From assembly GCA_007258455.2 (NCBI GenBank), contig VDFB02296704.1, positions 53,452 to 117,451 on the forward strand: a stretch of DNA of 64,000 bases, written 5' to 3'. A program made the position numbers and the translations under genes. How positions within the stretch are numbered: the stretch's first letter is position 1; every line of letters begins with the position of its first letter. Below, piece after piece: positions 11,937 through 23,500 of the stretch. The notes under the pieces were generated by a model that saw nothing but the letters and a program-made list of their open reading frames with translations, was not told the origin of the DNA and made no database searches. The stretch is from Sequoia sempervirens. Taxonomy: Eukaryota > Streptophyta > Pinopsida > Cupressales > Cupressaceae.

Positions 11937-14012
11937 GTGTTGGAGCTACTATTGGAGAATCTTCTTTGGTCAACAAGGATGATAATTCAACACGGTTGCA
12001 ACAAACTTTGCAACAATATCATTAAAGCTTACACCTCTCCGAACAAGGTTGTTTGGATGGGTCTAATAGCTTTGGATGTTTCTAACAATCTTCTTTTCCA
12101 CATTGAGGAGTGTAATACACCCAAGGAGGTATGGGATGAGTTCAAAAACATATTTGGTTAGATCAGTGAGTTTTGTGCTTTGCAACTAGAGGTAGAATTA
12201 ACAAGTTTAAATCTGTGAGGTCACAATTGGTGGGATGTGGGAAGGATAAAACTGATAAGGAGTCCATTTTTTTATTTTTTCCATTTAAATTTTTTTCTTC
12301 TACCTTCTACTCCAACATCAAATATTTGGGAAATGCTTTCAAAACTCCTTCTTTTCAGACATTTTGTGGTTGTTTGATGAGGGAGCAAGCCAAAACTTCC
12401 CATTTAGAGGTAGTATCTATGAATCATGCATTAGTTGCACAAGCATCTCAAAGCAAAGGGAATAAGAAACCTAAGGCTAAGACATAGTTTGATGAGTTCT
12501 CCGCCTCTTCAAAAGAGGATCAACTTAATAAGGAGAAAATTAGTTGTGTGTGTTGCAAGAAGAAAGGTCATGATGAACACCACTATTATATGAAGAATAT
12601 TGATGAGATTTCACATCTTCTTCAGAAGAACAATATTCCATTGTTCTCATTTGTGACTCCTTCTACAACCTATCCATCTACATCACCTTCACCTTAATCC
12701 AAACCTACACAGTCAGGGAATGTAGTATTTTCAAATGTAATGAAAGGTAAAGAAGATAAACTCAAAGGACATACATTGGTAGTTTTTGCAATTCATTCTA
12801 GTCATGATAGATGGTTTTTGGATTCAGGAAAATCTCATCACATGGGTTTTACTCCCTATCCTTTTCCGACTCTTCATCCTACTAATACTTCTAAGATTTT
12901 ATTGGGAGATAATTTAGTTTTTGGATGTTGTAGGGATAGTAAATGTTGATATTTGTGATGGTTGTTTTAGAGATGTATTGTGTATTCCTAATTTGCACAA
13001 AAATCCACCTTCCATCTATCAGATTACTCATGGTGAAGTACCTAAGACTATAGAGTTCACTGTAGATTTTTTTTTAATTAGAGAGGTTGACACTGGAAAG
13101 GTCATTGTTGTTGGTGAAGTTGATCATGAATCTCATATGTATTCCTTTTCTCATTTTGTTGATTAGGATGATTATGAGTCTTGCACCCCTCTTGCTAGTG
13201 TTGATAGAAATTCCTCAGGAGAGATTGGTCATTTAAACTTTAGAGTTCTTCAGACCTATGTTGATTCATCTCCAGGTGTTGCTTCAGAGGTTGGTTCTTC
13301 AGCACAACAGGATGATCCTTCAAATCTTTCTTTCTAGGATAGTCACTTTATAGGTCTTGCAGTGTTGTTTTGTGAATATCACATTTCTAATTTGGATGAT
13401 GCATTTGAGGGTATATCCCTTCCTTTTTTATAGTATATGCACTATTGTCACACCATCAATGTCTTTGGAGATTGTTGCTTTAGATTTTCCACATGGTCTT
13501 GTTGATCCACCTTCTTCAGTTAAGGTTGCACCTGATCATGATGTGACATTTGGTTACATGGAGGCACCAGGATAGTTTTCAGAGGCTTCTTTCATGTTGA
13601 TTCTTCATCTCCCTTCTCTTGTTTCAGAGTTGGAGTTTCTCTTGCATTAGTGATTATTCCTCCCTAAAGGGAGGCATGTTGTTTGTAGACATGGGATATT
13701 CTTCAAACTTCTAGGATCTACATAGGAGCTTCTTCATCATGAGGGGGCTACACGGTCTCTCTCCTTTGTGTATTTTGTTAAGATCAGTGATAGGAGTTTT
13801 CCTTGGGGGTCTTGTGAAGTCCTCCTCTCACCTTTTTAGCTTTTTTGGAGAAGTTTTTTCTCCCATAGATTTTTTATCCTTTTCTCTGGTTGTGAGAGAT
13901 TGCATTGCATAGTATTTGTCCATGGGTACCTAACATGGCCTTGTAGTCAAGACCCATTTTGAATTTCATTTTGCATAATAATCTCGCTATTTGCACTTAA
14001 GGGGGGCATTAG
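11937..14012 (+). pseudogene. Copia-3: gag-protease remnant lacking integrase, RT and RNase H
   Basis: A Ty1-copia polyprotein in several frames. The gag core has VWMGLIALDVSNNLLFHIEE and TPKEVWDEFKNIFG (12,049-12,158). A CCHC knuckle is recognisable near 12,540-12,590 (CVCCKKKGHDEHHYY, with the last Cys lost). The protease region has WFLDSGKSHHM (12,812-12,844), then LLGDN, FRDVLCIPNLHKNPPSIYQI (12,968-13,024) and HMYSFSHFVD (13,137-13,166). A short pre-integrase trace (GHLNFRVLQ, about 13,228) follows. The sequence then jumps to an unidentified Ser/Asp/Val-rich segment and a PPT (AAGGGGGGCATTAG, 13,999-14,012). No integrase, RT or RNase H lies between, so roughly 3 kb normally present is absent. 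This could be a deletion or an ancestrally non-autonomous structure. Confidence 0.75.
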
Positions 14013-14398
14013 TGTTAAGTTTTTAACTTAAGGATAATTACTTAATCATTTTTCTCATATCAGGTTGTTTTTCACTTGTAATTTCATTTCTCATGCCTTT
14101 AAAAGGTCTATACACTATGTATTTTAGCATTTCATTTTCTAAATATCAACTTGGATATTTAGTAGAATAGTCTTTGTGCTTCTCTTGTGTATCTCTAAGG
14201 GTAGTTTCTTTTATAGGTTGAGGATCTTGGGAAGGAGTTGCCATCTCTTACATGCCTATAATCATCAATCACATCTAAGACCTCATCGGGATAATGGATT
14301 CAAGAGTCCTTCCTCCCCTGTTACCTTCTTGAAGTTGGGGATGATTAGCAAGCATTCTAGTGTCTGACTAGGAATTTGGTTGTTTATCCCCCACAACA
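14013..14398 (+). mobile_element. Probable 3' LTR of Copia-3
   Basis: It starts TGTTAAGTTT immediately after a polypurine tract and ends CCCACAACA, giving TG...CA ends about 386 bp apart. Both sides carry ATTAG/TTAG next to the boundary. A matching 5' LTR was not found, so the end point rests on the TG...CA pattern alone. Confidence 0.55.
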
Positions 14399-15050
14399 TT
14401 AGCCGAAACCTAGGTATTTGCTTCTTGGGAAAGAGAGGGTTGATGATTTAGACTGGTTAAATCTAACATGATATTTTTAGATGGCTTAGGGAGAGCTAGC
14501 AAAGGGTTTTTGGGAGAATGAGTTGCATTTTCTATAGTTTTTTAGAAAGAGGGACGCTTGAGCTCATATGAATGTGAGTAGATTTTCTCTTGAACCTTTT
14601 TTCATACACATGATGAAATTTCTACATTTTTTATACTAAAAGGGAATTTTATGATAGTTAATCTATGTTTACTTCTCTTTTCCATAGTTCTACATGATTT
14701 AAAAAACTAGGTAATCTAAATTCCTATGGTTTGGTTTTCACTTCACTACGTCAATTTAAATGAAAGACAAACAAAAAGTGCATGAATGAGGGTTTGCAAG
14801 AAAAAGAAGAGCACTTGAAAACATTGAATCTTGTTTTTAGGCTTTGGATGTTCCAAGTTTATGAAAATAACCTGATATTTTTGTGCCCTAGTGAATGCCT
14901 CAGCAATTCATGCTTTCACACCACTTTTTTTGGGCATGCACAGTATTAGCCCCAACTAACATCTCGAGTGTCAATCTTCAACAATTAAAAACATATAATG
15001 TATTTATATAAAAACTAAAATTTAATGATCTTGAAACCTGCTATGGTACC
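14399..15050. other. Spacer without recognised gene
   Basis: No supported ORF. It is the target DNA just left of the Host-G 3' LTR. Confidence 0.4.
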
Positions 15051-17493
15051 TATGACTGAAAGATTAGTAAGTACCAACTGCACTTGATCCATGAGAATTT
15101 GAAGCATAATTATGCCACTAAACATCAATCCAATAATATCAATCAATAAAAACTAAACTAGAAATCCATCAAAACTAACATATTAAACTATGAAAGATTT
15201 AGAAAAATCTATGCTAATCCATTGAAACTTATCCTATTGGGGGAGTGGTGTCTCATTGATGTGGAATGGAGACCCTTTCCCAATCCAATGGATAAATGAG
15301 CCTGTTTTGATTGATCCTATTGAAGATAATTGATAGAAATGATGAAAGATATGTAATGAAGCATGATTAAAATACTAAATTAACAAGATGCAAGCTATTT
15401 AACATGATGTAGACTAATATGATTGAGATGGATGTATGCAAAGATAATCTAAATGGATTTTAAGCTAAAAATATTGAAACCCTAATTACCAGATATACTA
15501 AATGTATGCATCTATGTTATAATGGAAGCCATTAATGGAAGCTAACCTAATATGCCAGTTAATTAAGCTAAAATGATGTTAAATGTGTCTGCAAATGCAA
15601 GTGATTTTAATAGCATAAGTTTGTTGTTAAAAGATGGATCCATTTGTCTCCAAATAGTGACCTATTTATAGGAGGACAAATGAGAAAGGAAGGGTTGAGA
15701 TTAAAAGAGTTAATCAATGGTCAAGGATGGAGGAAAGATGAAACATGGATCATGGATTCTCATCAACGGATGAGAGTCAATGATCACATGGATCAAGGAA
15801 AGAATCAAGAGTCTATATTCTTCTAAAAAAACACACTCAAAACTTGCACAAGAAGTCTTGTAAGTTAGTTAGGAAGAAGAATATTCCCTTTTTTCAAATG
15901 AGTGAGGAAAGAGAATATTCTTTGGAATATTCTCATGGGTGAGGGGAAATTAGATATTTAGCAAACTAAAACAAATTTTTAATGTGCAAAAGGGGAAGGA
16001 ATATTCTATGGGAATATTCCTTTTGGAGAAATATGCAAAGGAGGAATATTCCCTTAGAATATTCCCTCCTTTGCAAGTGGGGAAGATTAGATTTATTAGT
16101 AATTGATAATTAAACATAGGTTTAATTATGCAATTAGGGGAATTTCATGATATTCATTAAATAAAGGATTTAATGAAAAGGGGAGAAGTGAAATGATATT
16201 TAGTTAAATAACTTGGGGTTATTTAATTAAATAAGAAGACTTAGGGATTTAAATTAAATAATTAGATTTGGGCGATCCCACAATAGTGGTTTATAATTTT
16301 TGGCCAAACTGGACACTAAAATTGTTTTTTTAAACTAAATCTTCGCATTCGGGCACCTATAGCGGCTAAACCATGAAGAATTTGAAGATGATGAAAACTA
16401 GAGTCTCATCAAATTTTCTCTGTAGATTCTAAAAAAAAAAATTCCAAAATTTTTGGAATAAGATTGCACTTCTTTTTCCATCTCCCACAAAAACTGGTTT
16501 TTTCCAAAAAATAACATTTTTAAAAAGTGACGCACACTGTATAACACAACTTTTTTTCCATGATGGATAAAATTATAATTCTTTTGAATTTAGATTTATA
16601 ACTCTGATCTCTAGTGCTTCCACTTGGTTAGAAAATTTTTTATTGAATATTTTTTCTTTAATTAAGTTTCGAAGTCAAACCAATTACAATTTAGACATAG
16701 TATGACCATATAATGCATAACTTTCTTTGTATATATCAAAATTCAATTTTTTATTTATTTTTGGATCAAGGACTTCAATATCTAGTGCAATCATATTTTT
16801 CAAAAAATGTTTTGATAATATGTGATTTTTCCACATGTGCAGAATAGAGACCTTCATTTTCGATGAAAAACCTATGTTTAATAAAACTAAAAAAATAAAT
16901 ACTTAATAAAACCAAAACATATTAAAATTATATTCGTTGGATAGCTCGTTCTAAGGACTACTTGATTCAAGTTGAGTTTTTGAATATTCCTCCATTTTCA
17001 TCCTCAACCTGAGCTCTGAAGTGCCAAAGTTCAGGTTTTTTTATGTCTCAAGGAGGGGATGAGGAATAAAGGGGGTTCGAACAAACCCCTAGGGGTTTGA
17101 GCGAACTCCCCTTCTATAAGGGGTTTTAATGGATTTTTTGGTGGGAAATTATTAGGAGGATTTTCCCGAACCTAGGTTTTAGCGAACCCCTAAAATCAAT
17201 TTTTTTTGCCATGCATTCATTTTCTGTGAGTTTTCCTTCCTCACTTCAATTGTAAACCACTATTGTGGCTTCACCCATTTATTCAATTTAATAGGATGAA
17301 ATATTAGCATGAAAGGGGGTGAATTAACTTGATTAGACTAATTAGGTTAACATATGCAAATGATACAATTAATTAAATAGCTTGGCTAATTTAATCAATT
17401 AAGAAAAAAGAGGATGGGTGTCAGGAGGAAATGATGTTAGTATACTCGATTCAGGTGCATGATATCATTCAGGACATTTTTTAATTGTCTACA
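15051..17493 (-). mobile_element. Host-G 3' LTR, interrupted by TIR-A copy 1
   Basis: The first 690 bp match 63,311-64,000 closely, for example ATTATGCCACTAAA, CTTATCCTATTGGGGGAGTG (15,225-15,245) and GATGCAAGCTATTTAACATG. The LTR ends TGTCTACA at 17,493, directly before the minus-strand polypurine tract. Removing the TIR-A insertion (16,270-17,276 plus one 4-bp repeat) leaves an LTR of about 1.43 kb. The left tip reads TATGACTG, where the right copy has TGTGACCA, so the canonical TG is mutated here. Confidence 0.78.
16270..17276. mobile_element. TIR-A copy 1 (about 1.0 kb, no visible ORF)
   Basis: Terminal inverted repeats: left GGGCGATCCCACAATAGTGG, right end reverse complement GGGTGAAGCCACAATAGTGG, continuing into GTTTA. 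It is flanked by ATTT (16,266-16,269 and 17,277-17,280). Removing the element and one ATTT gives an LTR sequence that aligns without a length change to the LTR copy near 7,690-7,730. No ORF is present. The middle has two related blocks, each with a TATAAC(A/G)C motif before TAACTTTTTTTC and later a TATCTAGTGC motif, about 190 bp apart in the other copies. Confidence 0.88.
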
Positions 17494-17514
17494 TTTTTCC
17501 CCTATTTGAAGTGA
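17494..17514 (-). promoter_or_regulatory. Host-G polypurine tract
   Basis: Plus-strand TTTTTCCCCTATTTGAAGTG is, on the minus strand, a purine-rich tract (AAATAGGGGAAAAA) ending exactly at the LTR. This is the plus-strand primer site expected of LTR retrotransposons and fixes the element as minus-strand. The same tract follows the LTRs at 7,914 and 33,783. Confidence 0.75.
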
Positions 17515-18539
17515 GGTACCTATTACATTGGTTCAAAGACTAAGACCTTTCAGATAAAAAACTACTACTTAAATCAAAAAATCAAAAAATTATTATTTTT
17601 GGATGCCTTACTATTACCCTAGCAGATGGAATAAGCTAGTTCCCTACCCCGTTAAGAAATTGGTTGATAATTTTGAATTTTGGATTGATTTCTCGACAAA
17701 GGTAAAATACTGCCTCAGGGATCTAAAATTGCTCTGGGATGCAAAAAGCATGCCAAAAATGCAAAAAAATGGTGCAAAATAAGCTTTAGTTTGGCAAGAT
17801 TTGTGAAATTGATGAAAAGCCCTAGCCACACGATCAAATTAGGCTAAAAAACCCTAATTTTAGGCTTAAATAGGTGATGATCACTTTCAACTAATTTGTG
17901 CATTCACACCTTGGAGAATTCTTGCAATTCGAGCTTTGATACCTTGATGAAATGACTCACCATGTGCTCCCTCTTCATCTTTTGGATCGAGTTTGAGAGT
18001 ACCAATGACGTGCAGATGTAAGACCCTAAGTATGTGGCTCAAAAATTCTCTCAATTTTCACTTTTAGGTGCATTTAATAGGGCATCAAAGTTAGGTCGAT
18101 AGGTACATTGTTGTATAGCGACACTGTTAAAGCATCAGAAGTGTTGCTATTGATTTTATAGCAATGCACCCTCTATTGAGAAACACACCCCAATTTTTTG
18201 GTTTAGTGACGCATCTGATTAGGGGGTCGTCAGGGTAATATAGCAACACATGGGATTTTTAAGTTTAGCATCACTCACAAGTGGTGGGTGATGCACCTTG
18301 TAAATAGTGGCACTCCCAAATATTTAGGTAAAGTGACACACCCCAATACCAATTCACTATTGAGCATAGCATTGTGCATTGCCAAATTGGTAACTCACCC
18401 CTAAAATTGATGTAGTGACGCACCTGAAAATCAGTGATGCTATTGATTTCATTGACGTGTATGATGGTTTGGGTGCAAAGTCTTAAATTTTTATCAGTTT
18501 TTTGAATTTTTCAAAAAATTGACACTATGTGTGAGATGC
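17515..18539 (-). other. Host-G 3' untranslated region between PPT and the PMD ORF
   Basis: No ORF is supported. From about 18,080 to 18,460 short motifs such as GTGACGCA(C/T)C and TAGCAACAC recur in degenerate form. The first 60 bp match 7,934-7,990. Confidence 0.45.
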
Positions 18540-20296
18540 GTGCAAGAGGATCCTCCACTACTAATGTCCTGAGAGCATAGATATGATATTCTAGATGCAG
18601 TGAGATATTTTGATGACTTGGAGGTGGAGCAGCTTGGTAGGCTAGGATTAGGCTTCCTTTCCTTCTTTCCTAAGATCAAGACCCACCTCACTATGACCAT
18701 TACGTTGATCGAGAGGTGGCGTAGGGAGACCTCTTGATTTCACTTGCCCATTAGGGAGGCGACCGTCACACTTGAGAACATGTGGTGCATTCTGCGATTG
18801 CTAATTCATGGTGAGTGCATGATATATGAACCAAATGTTGGGAGAGACACATGTCTCTCTCTTTTACATAGACATTTGATTGTTTTGATTAGCTCCCAGA
18901 TTGATCTAGATTTTTACTAAGGTTAGGTGGACACATTTAGATTGTTTGTTGCAGCCTTGATTTATGGTGTTGTTGCTCAAAACCGATGGGGTAGAGGTTT
19001 TAGTCTTGAATGGGGAATAGTGTGGGAGGGTATGATTAGGAGGGACATGATGTATTCCTAGGTTTCAATTCTCCTTGCCTCCTTATATCATGATATACAT
19101 GAGGTCGTCTACTGAGAGGGAAAGATCATCAGAGTAGGTGTGACTCTACTTCATATATGGGAATATGAGCACATTGTAATGTTGACACCATTATTTTTTC
19201 TTGTAGATATCCATGAGGATGAGCCTGTCATTTTCTGGTATAGGGTACCAATGACATTATAGCACACGGGCCCCATAGGTTTTTCATATTGGTGTCATGT
19301 CATTGATGACATGATAGTGCTCAGATGGAGGACAAGGCTACAACATCCATGGTGGTACGACAATCAACAGTAGCTAGATTTTCTCAAAAAACTCAGTACA
19401 TACAAGCCTAAGAACACACTATTATTGATCAATACCTCCCAAACCATGTTTTTTGGCAATTTTGGGAGGCATAGGATATGCCAATAGATGACTATACTAC
19501 CATTTTGGCCAAAGCTCAGAGAGAGGTATAGTGGGGATCCCCCATTGATCCTATTGTGGCGATCAATGATTTTAGATAGGTCATCCCACAGTTGTGGGAA
19601 TATGATCAGAGCCTTGCAGATGTAGGGACTACCCTAGTGTACGATGTGTGGTTCAAGCCACCTACATGCCTAACAAATCCTGCAGGGGCATACCCTGAAG
19701 GAAAAGGTAGAGGTAGAGGTTGAGGCCAAGATGGTGGTTGAGATAGAGGCAAGGATGGTGGCCAAGGTAGAGGCCAAGATCAAGATCAGGACAAGGGTCA
19801 AGTGCTAAGTGATCGGCACCACGAGCAACCAAACTAGGCATAGGTTCCAGGGTGGCAGTGTGGGCATGATGGATAGGTTCTGAGGACACCACCACCTCCT
19901 CCACCTCCATAGTAGCTAGATCCATGAGATGGGAAGATTGCAACCCTTAGAGAAAAGAGGGATCAGCTACAGGCCATGACTACACAGAGAGATTAGGAAG
20001 TCTAGTTGTGGCAACAACTGGACATATAGCTAGACTAGGAGATTGGGCAGAGATAGTAGTTGGAGGCAATGATAGCTGCATCATAGGGCTAGACTGTACC
20101 TGCTTAGTTGTACATAGAAGCTTTTATTGAGGCTACATATTACTTCATGCACTATCATCGTGATGTTCACCAAGGGATCCGACAATCTAATTTTTCACAA
20201 CAAAGTAGAGTGCCACCTAGAACTGAGGATCAACCATCAGTTAGGGGTGAGACGAGTAGCCACTAGGGCTAGCCTGGTTGTGCAGACACTTTTTGA
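18540..20296 (+). pseudogene. Plant mobile domain (PMD, aminotransferase-like) ORF, decayed
   Basis: Reading plus strand, one frame from about 18,570 to 19,420 gives DILDAVRYFDDLEVEQLG, LIERWRRET (18,699-18,725), FHLPIREATVTLENMWCILR, IHGECMIYEP, a further VLISSQIDLDFY block, MIRRDMMYS, LLASLYHDIHEVVY, and GVTLLHIWEYEHI. This is the order of the PMD family (PF10536): the RWR..T.TFHLP..E.T.TL.DV motif, then the helical core, then a LL..W..EH motif. After a frameshift near 19,430 it continues with QYLPNHVFWQF, a typical C-terminal PMD block, then a Gly/Arg/Asp/Gln-rich tail (19,680-19,800) and a proline run near 19,890. More than ten in-frame stops are present, nearly all TAG or TGA where Gln, Trp or Arg fit. 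It lies opposite in strand to Host-G, between its pol and 3' LTR, where Tat-lineage elements are known to carry extra ORFs. Function in the element is unknown. Confidence 0.75.
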
Positions 20297-20418
20297 TTTT
20301 TTTCTTGATTTATTCATACAAATATACATTAATGGGTTCCTTTTTGATAGCCTCATGGATATTGTATTTTTGATCTATATACATACATTGATTCAAATAT
20401 TGTATTATGACAGTTACC

Positions 20419-20420
<2 letters not shown>

Positions 20421-20503
<83 letters not shown>
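20421..20503. repeat. (TA)n microsatellite
   Basis: About 41 perfect TA units in a row. It creates an artefactual Ile-Tyr reading frame, which is not a gene. Confidence 0.98.
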
Positions 20504-20504
<1 letters not shown>

Positions 20505-23500
20505 GAGATGACCCAAATTCAATATGTGATGTGCTACGATATGCTTATGTATGGATGAATTTCTTTTATTTACGTGATATATGATTTGTGATGATGATCT
20601 ATATGATATGTGATGTAATAGATGGATGCACTTCTTTTTCAGTATCTTTTTATGACATTTTATGGGATAGATGAAGTATGCATATGGATGTATATGAATG
20701 TATTTATTTTTGTGTAATTTTTTATGAGATTGTGATATGTATGCATGTGGATGTATGTATAGATAAGGTGGATGTTTATGATAATGATATTACAATGCAA
20801 TGAATGTTAATGCAATGGATGCTTGGAATGATAATGCAATGCATTATGCTTTCTTTTATTATGATATGTTGTGATGATGCAAGATGTATGTATGTTGATG
20901 CTTTGTGGATGCAGGATGTATACATTGATGATGTTTTTTGTTGAGTTTCATGATACTAGGTTAGCACAGAGAGAACATAGAAGAAATAAGATGAATGATT
21001 TGACCATCGATTTTGATGAAAAATTCTTGTTACCTATTTTTCACTTCAAGCTCAAACAGGTAGAGCTAAATCAATTCATCATTTACAGGTACTAAAATTT
21101 TCATTGATATGATTAAAGTATTCATTGATTGTCATAGAAGATCATTTTACATCTAAATCATAGCTTTATTGTGCAAGCATTTAAAACAAAAAATTGAAGA
21201 AAACTTGCATAGTAATGCTTTTTATTCATCTTGAAAAATGTTGAATCCCACACAAGCCGTAGGAGTAACTTATTTTGATTTTTATAATCAAATAAGGGGT
21301 GCATGAACAAAGAAAAAGATACAACTGAAAATAGAGTAAGCATAGGGTAGAAAGTGATTCGTCATTACCTAGAATAATGAATTGTTTACAAGTTGAGGAA
21401 TGTTGTGACGCCAGTTCCAGCTTCAACTCCATTTCCAGCTTTAGCTCCATTTCCAGTTTTAGCTCTAGTTCTAGCTCCAAAAGCATCTATAAGAAAGATA
21501 AAGAGTGGCGTAAGAGATGGTCTCTAAGAAATGACAAATCAAATCCTATCATATACCTATGTTACCAATAGAAATATAGAATATAATTGATCAGGCATCC
21601 ATCAAATGATTACAAAAATCAAGAGGAAAAACATAATTCAATGGAAGCTTTCAGCTTCTTTTATTTTGCTAACATGTTTGTTTTAGTGTGCAGGAACAAG
21701 TTCATCATGTTCAAGATCATTTTATCAAATATGTGGAGTAAAACGAATGCCTACAAGGGTTGAGCTCGGCATATCAAGGTGGATACACTCACAAGTTTCA
21801 TACAAAGTTCATGAATATTGATAACAGTGATTAAAAGCATCAATGCTGAACTCATCAGTTTCATATTCTTTTTAGCTTTGCTTTATATTTTTTCATTATA
21901 TCTAAATGAAGTATAGAGCCTCTTTGCATTAAAGAGAAATATAATATTCGAGCATTGGAATGTTTTTTTTAACTTCAAAAGAATATCATCGTAATCATAA
22001 TCATGGGGTATAACAAATTTGCAATAATCCAATTCTTTACAAGTTCTTTAACAGAAAGTAACATTTTTTCCTTATTCAGCATTTAAAAGGTATGGAGGAT
22101 ACAGATTCATCAAACATATATGTTTGTTTTAAGTTCCAAATGAGATCATGCTATAGGGTAATGTCTTCATTACTTCGACTGTATGCAGTTTATTAAGTCA
22201 TGAGTCTGGAAAGATAAGCCCAACTACTGCTAACAAGGTTGAGAGAAGGTTCAGATTTAGTGATATTCACAACTGATTTTAGATAACAAATGATAGTTCC
22301 AGCTTTTACCAGTCAGCATCTACAAGGTTCAGAGTGATAACGGAAGATATATATGAAGTGTGGTGGAATCTCGTTATGCAAAATGAAGCATTTTTTTATC
22401 AAATAGGTATACACTATTACAAGTGTCAGTGAGATAGCAATGAGGTATGAGTTGATCAGCATTAGCAATAAATGGAGCATCTATTTTTCAATGGTAGTCC
22501 TTATTTGCAAAGATATAGAGAAGTAGTTTTACATGAAAGAAACTCAGTCGCAATTACCTAGAACAGCAATCATCATGAGCAACAATTATGAACAACAATA
22601 TTCAGCAATATATGTTTAAAGCTACAACCAAATTTTTTTTAGTGACCATCACAGTTGTGAGAACAGTACACTCTACTGTCATAAATACTAAGGGAGGCAG
22701 CAGCTTATGAATTAAATGACAAATGCATTCAGGGTGAGAGAATATCACAGATTTAAAAGGCTTGCATTAACAATTTTTTTAATGGAGTAGATCAAGCTAC
22801 AGTAATAAATATTTCATATATTGATTGAATGGAAGCAATAAAGCTCAAATACCCATGTGGAGTTTTCCTCATATATATTTCCTCATATATACGGAAATAT
22901 AAAGTTGCTACATTTTCAATTGTGGAATAAAATCAATAACAAATTTTCATTGTATACAGCAAGAGATGTTTAGTAAAAACAATTTCTTTTCTTCATAGAG
23001 AATGATTTTCAAATGCCATAGGAAGAAGTAAAGAAGGAGTTTTAGAAAAATCATTGATGTTCTCTCAAGATGCAGACAAGGAATATTCAGATACAAAATA
23101 AAGATACCCACAATGAAAATGTTACTATGTTTACTCCAATCTTGCTCAGAAATGTTTTTTTTATGGTAACGAGTCAGATTTCTCTTACCCATGTGAGGTT
23201 TTTACTCTAAGATGCAAGGATACAGTGAAATATAAATACCCAGATCAAAACATGTAAGTTGCAGTTCATAAATATGTGTGGATTTGTATCAGTCTCAGCT
23301 ACAATGGCGTCAATATTGTATAGATATGTAGAGCATTCAAAGAATCAATGGATTTCTATGTCAAAAAATACAAATGAAGTCATGTGTGCCTCCTGTAGAC
23401 TGAGTCTCAAAAGTTTAAATCCCTAACATTTATGGCGAGCTTGCTGGAAACTCAGTAACAACAGAAAAATGAAAAGAGGAATTAGCTAACCTTGTCACTT

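Noticed and set aside
20127..20558. 143-codon plus-strand ORF
   Set aside because: It is mainly a (TA)n microsatellite read as Ile-Tyr; no supported coding function beyond the tail of the PMD remnant.
21226..21486. Minus-strand Leu-Glu-Lys-rich ORF resembling a coiled coil
   Set aside because: It is a direct translation of a short tandem repeat and has no flanking coding signal.
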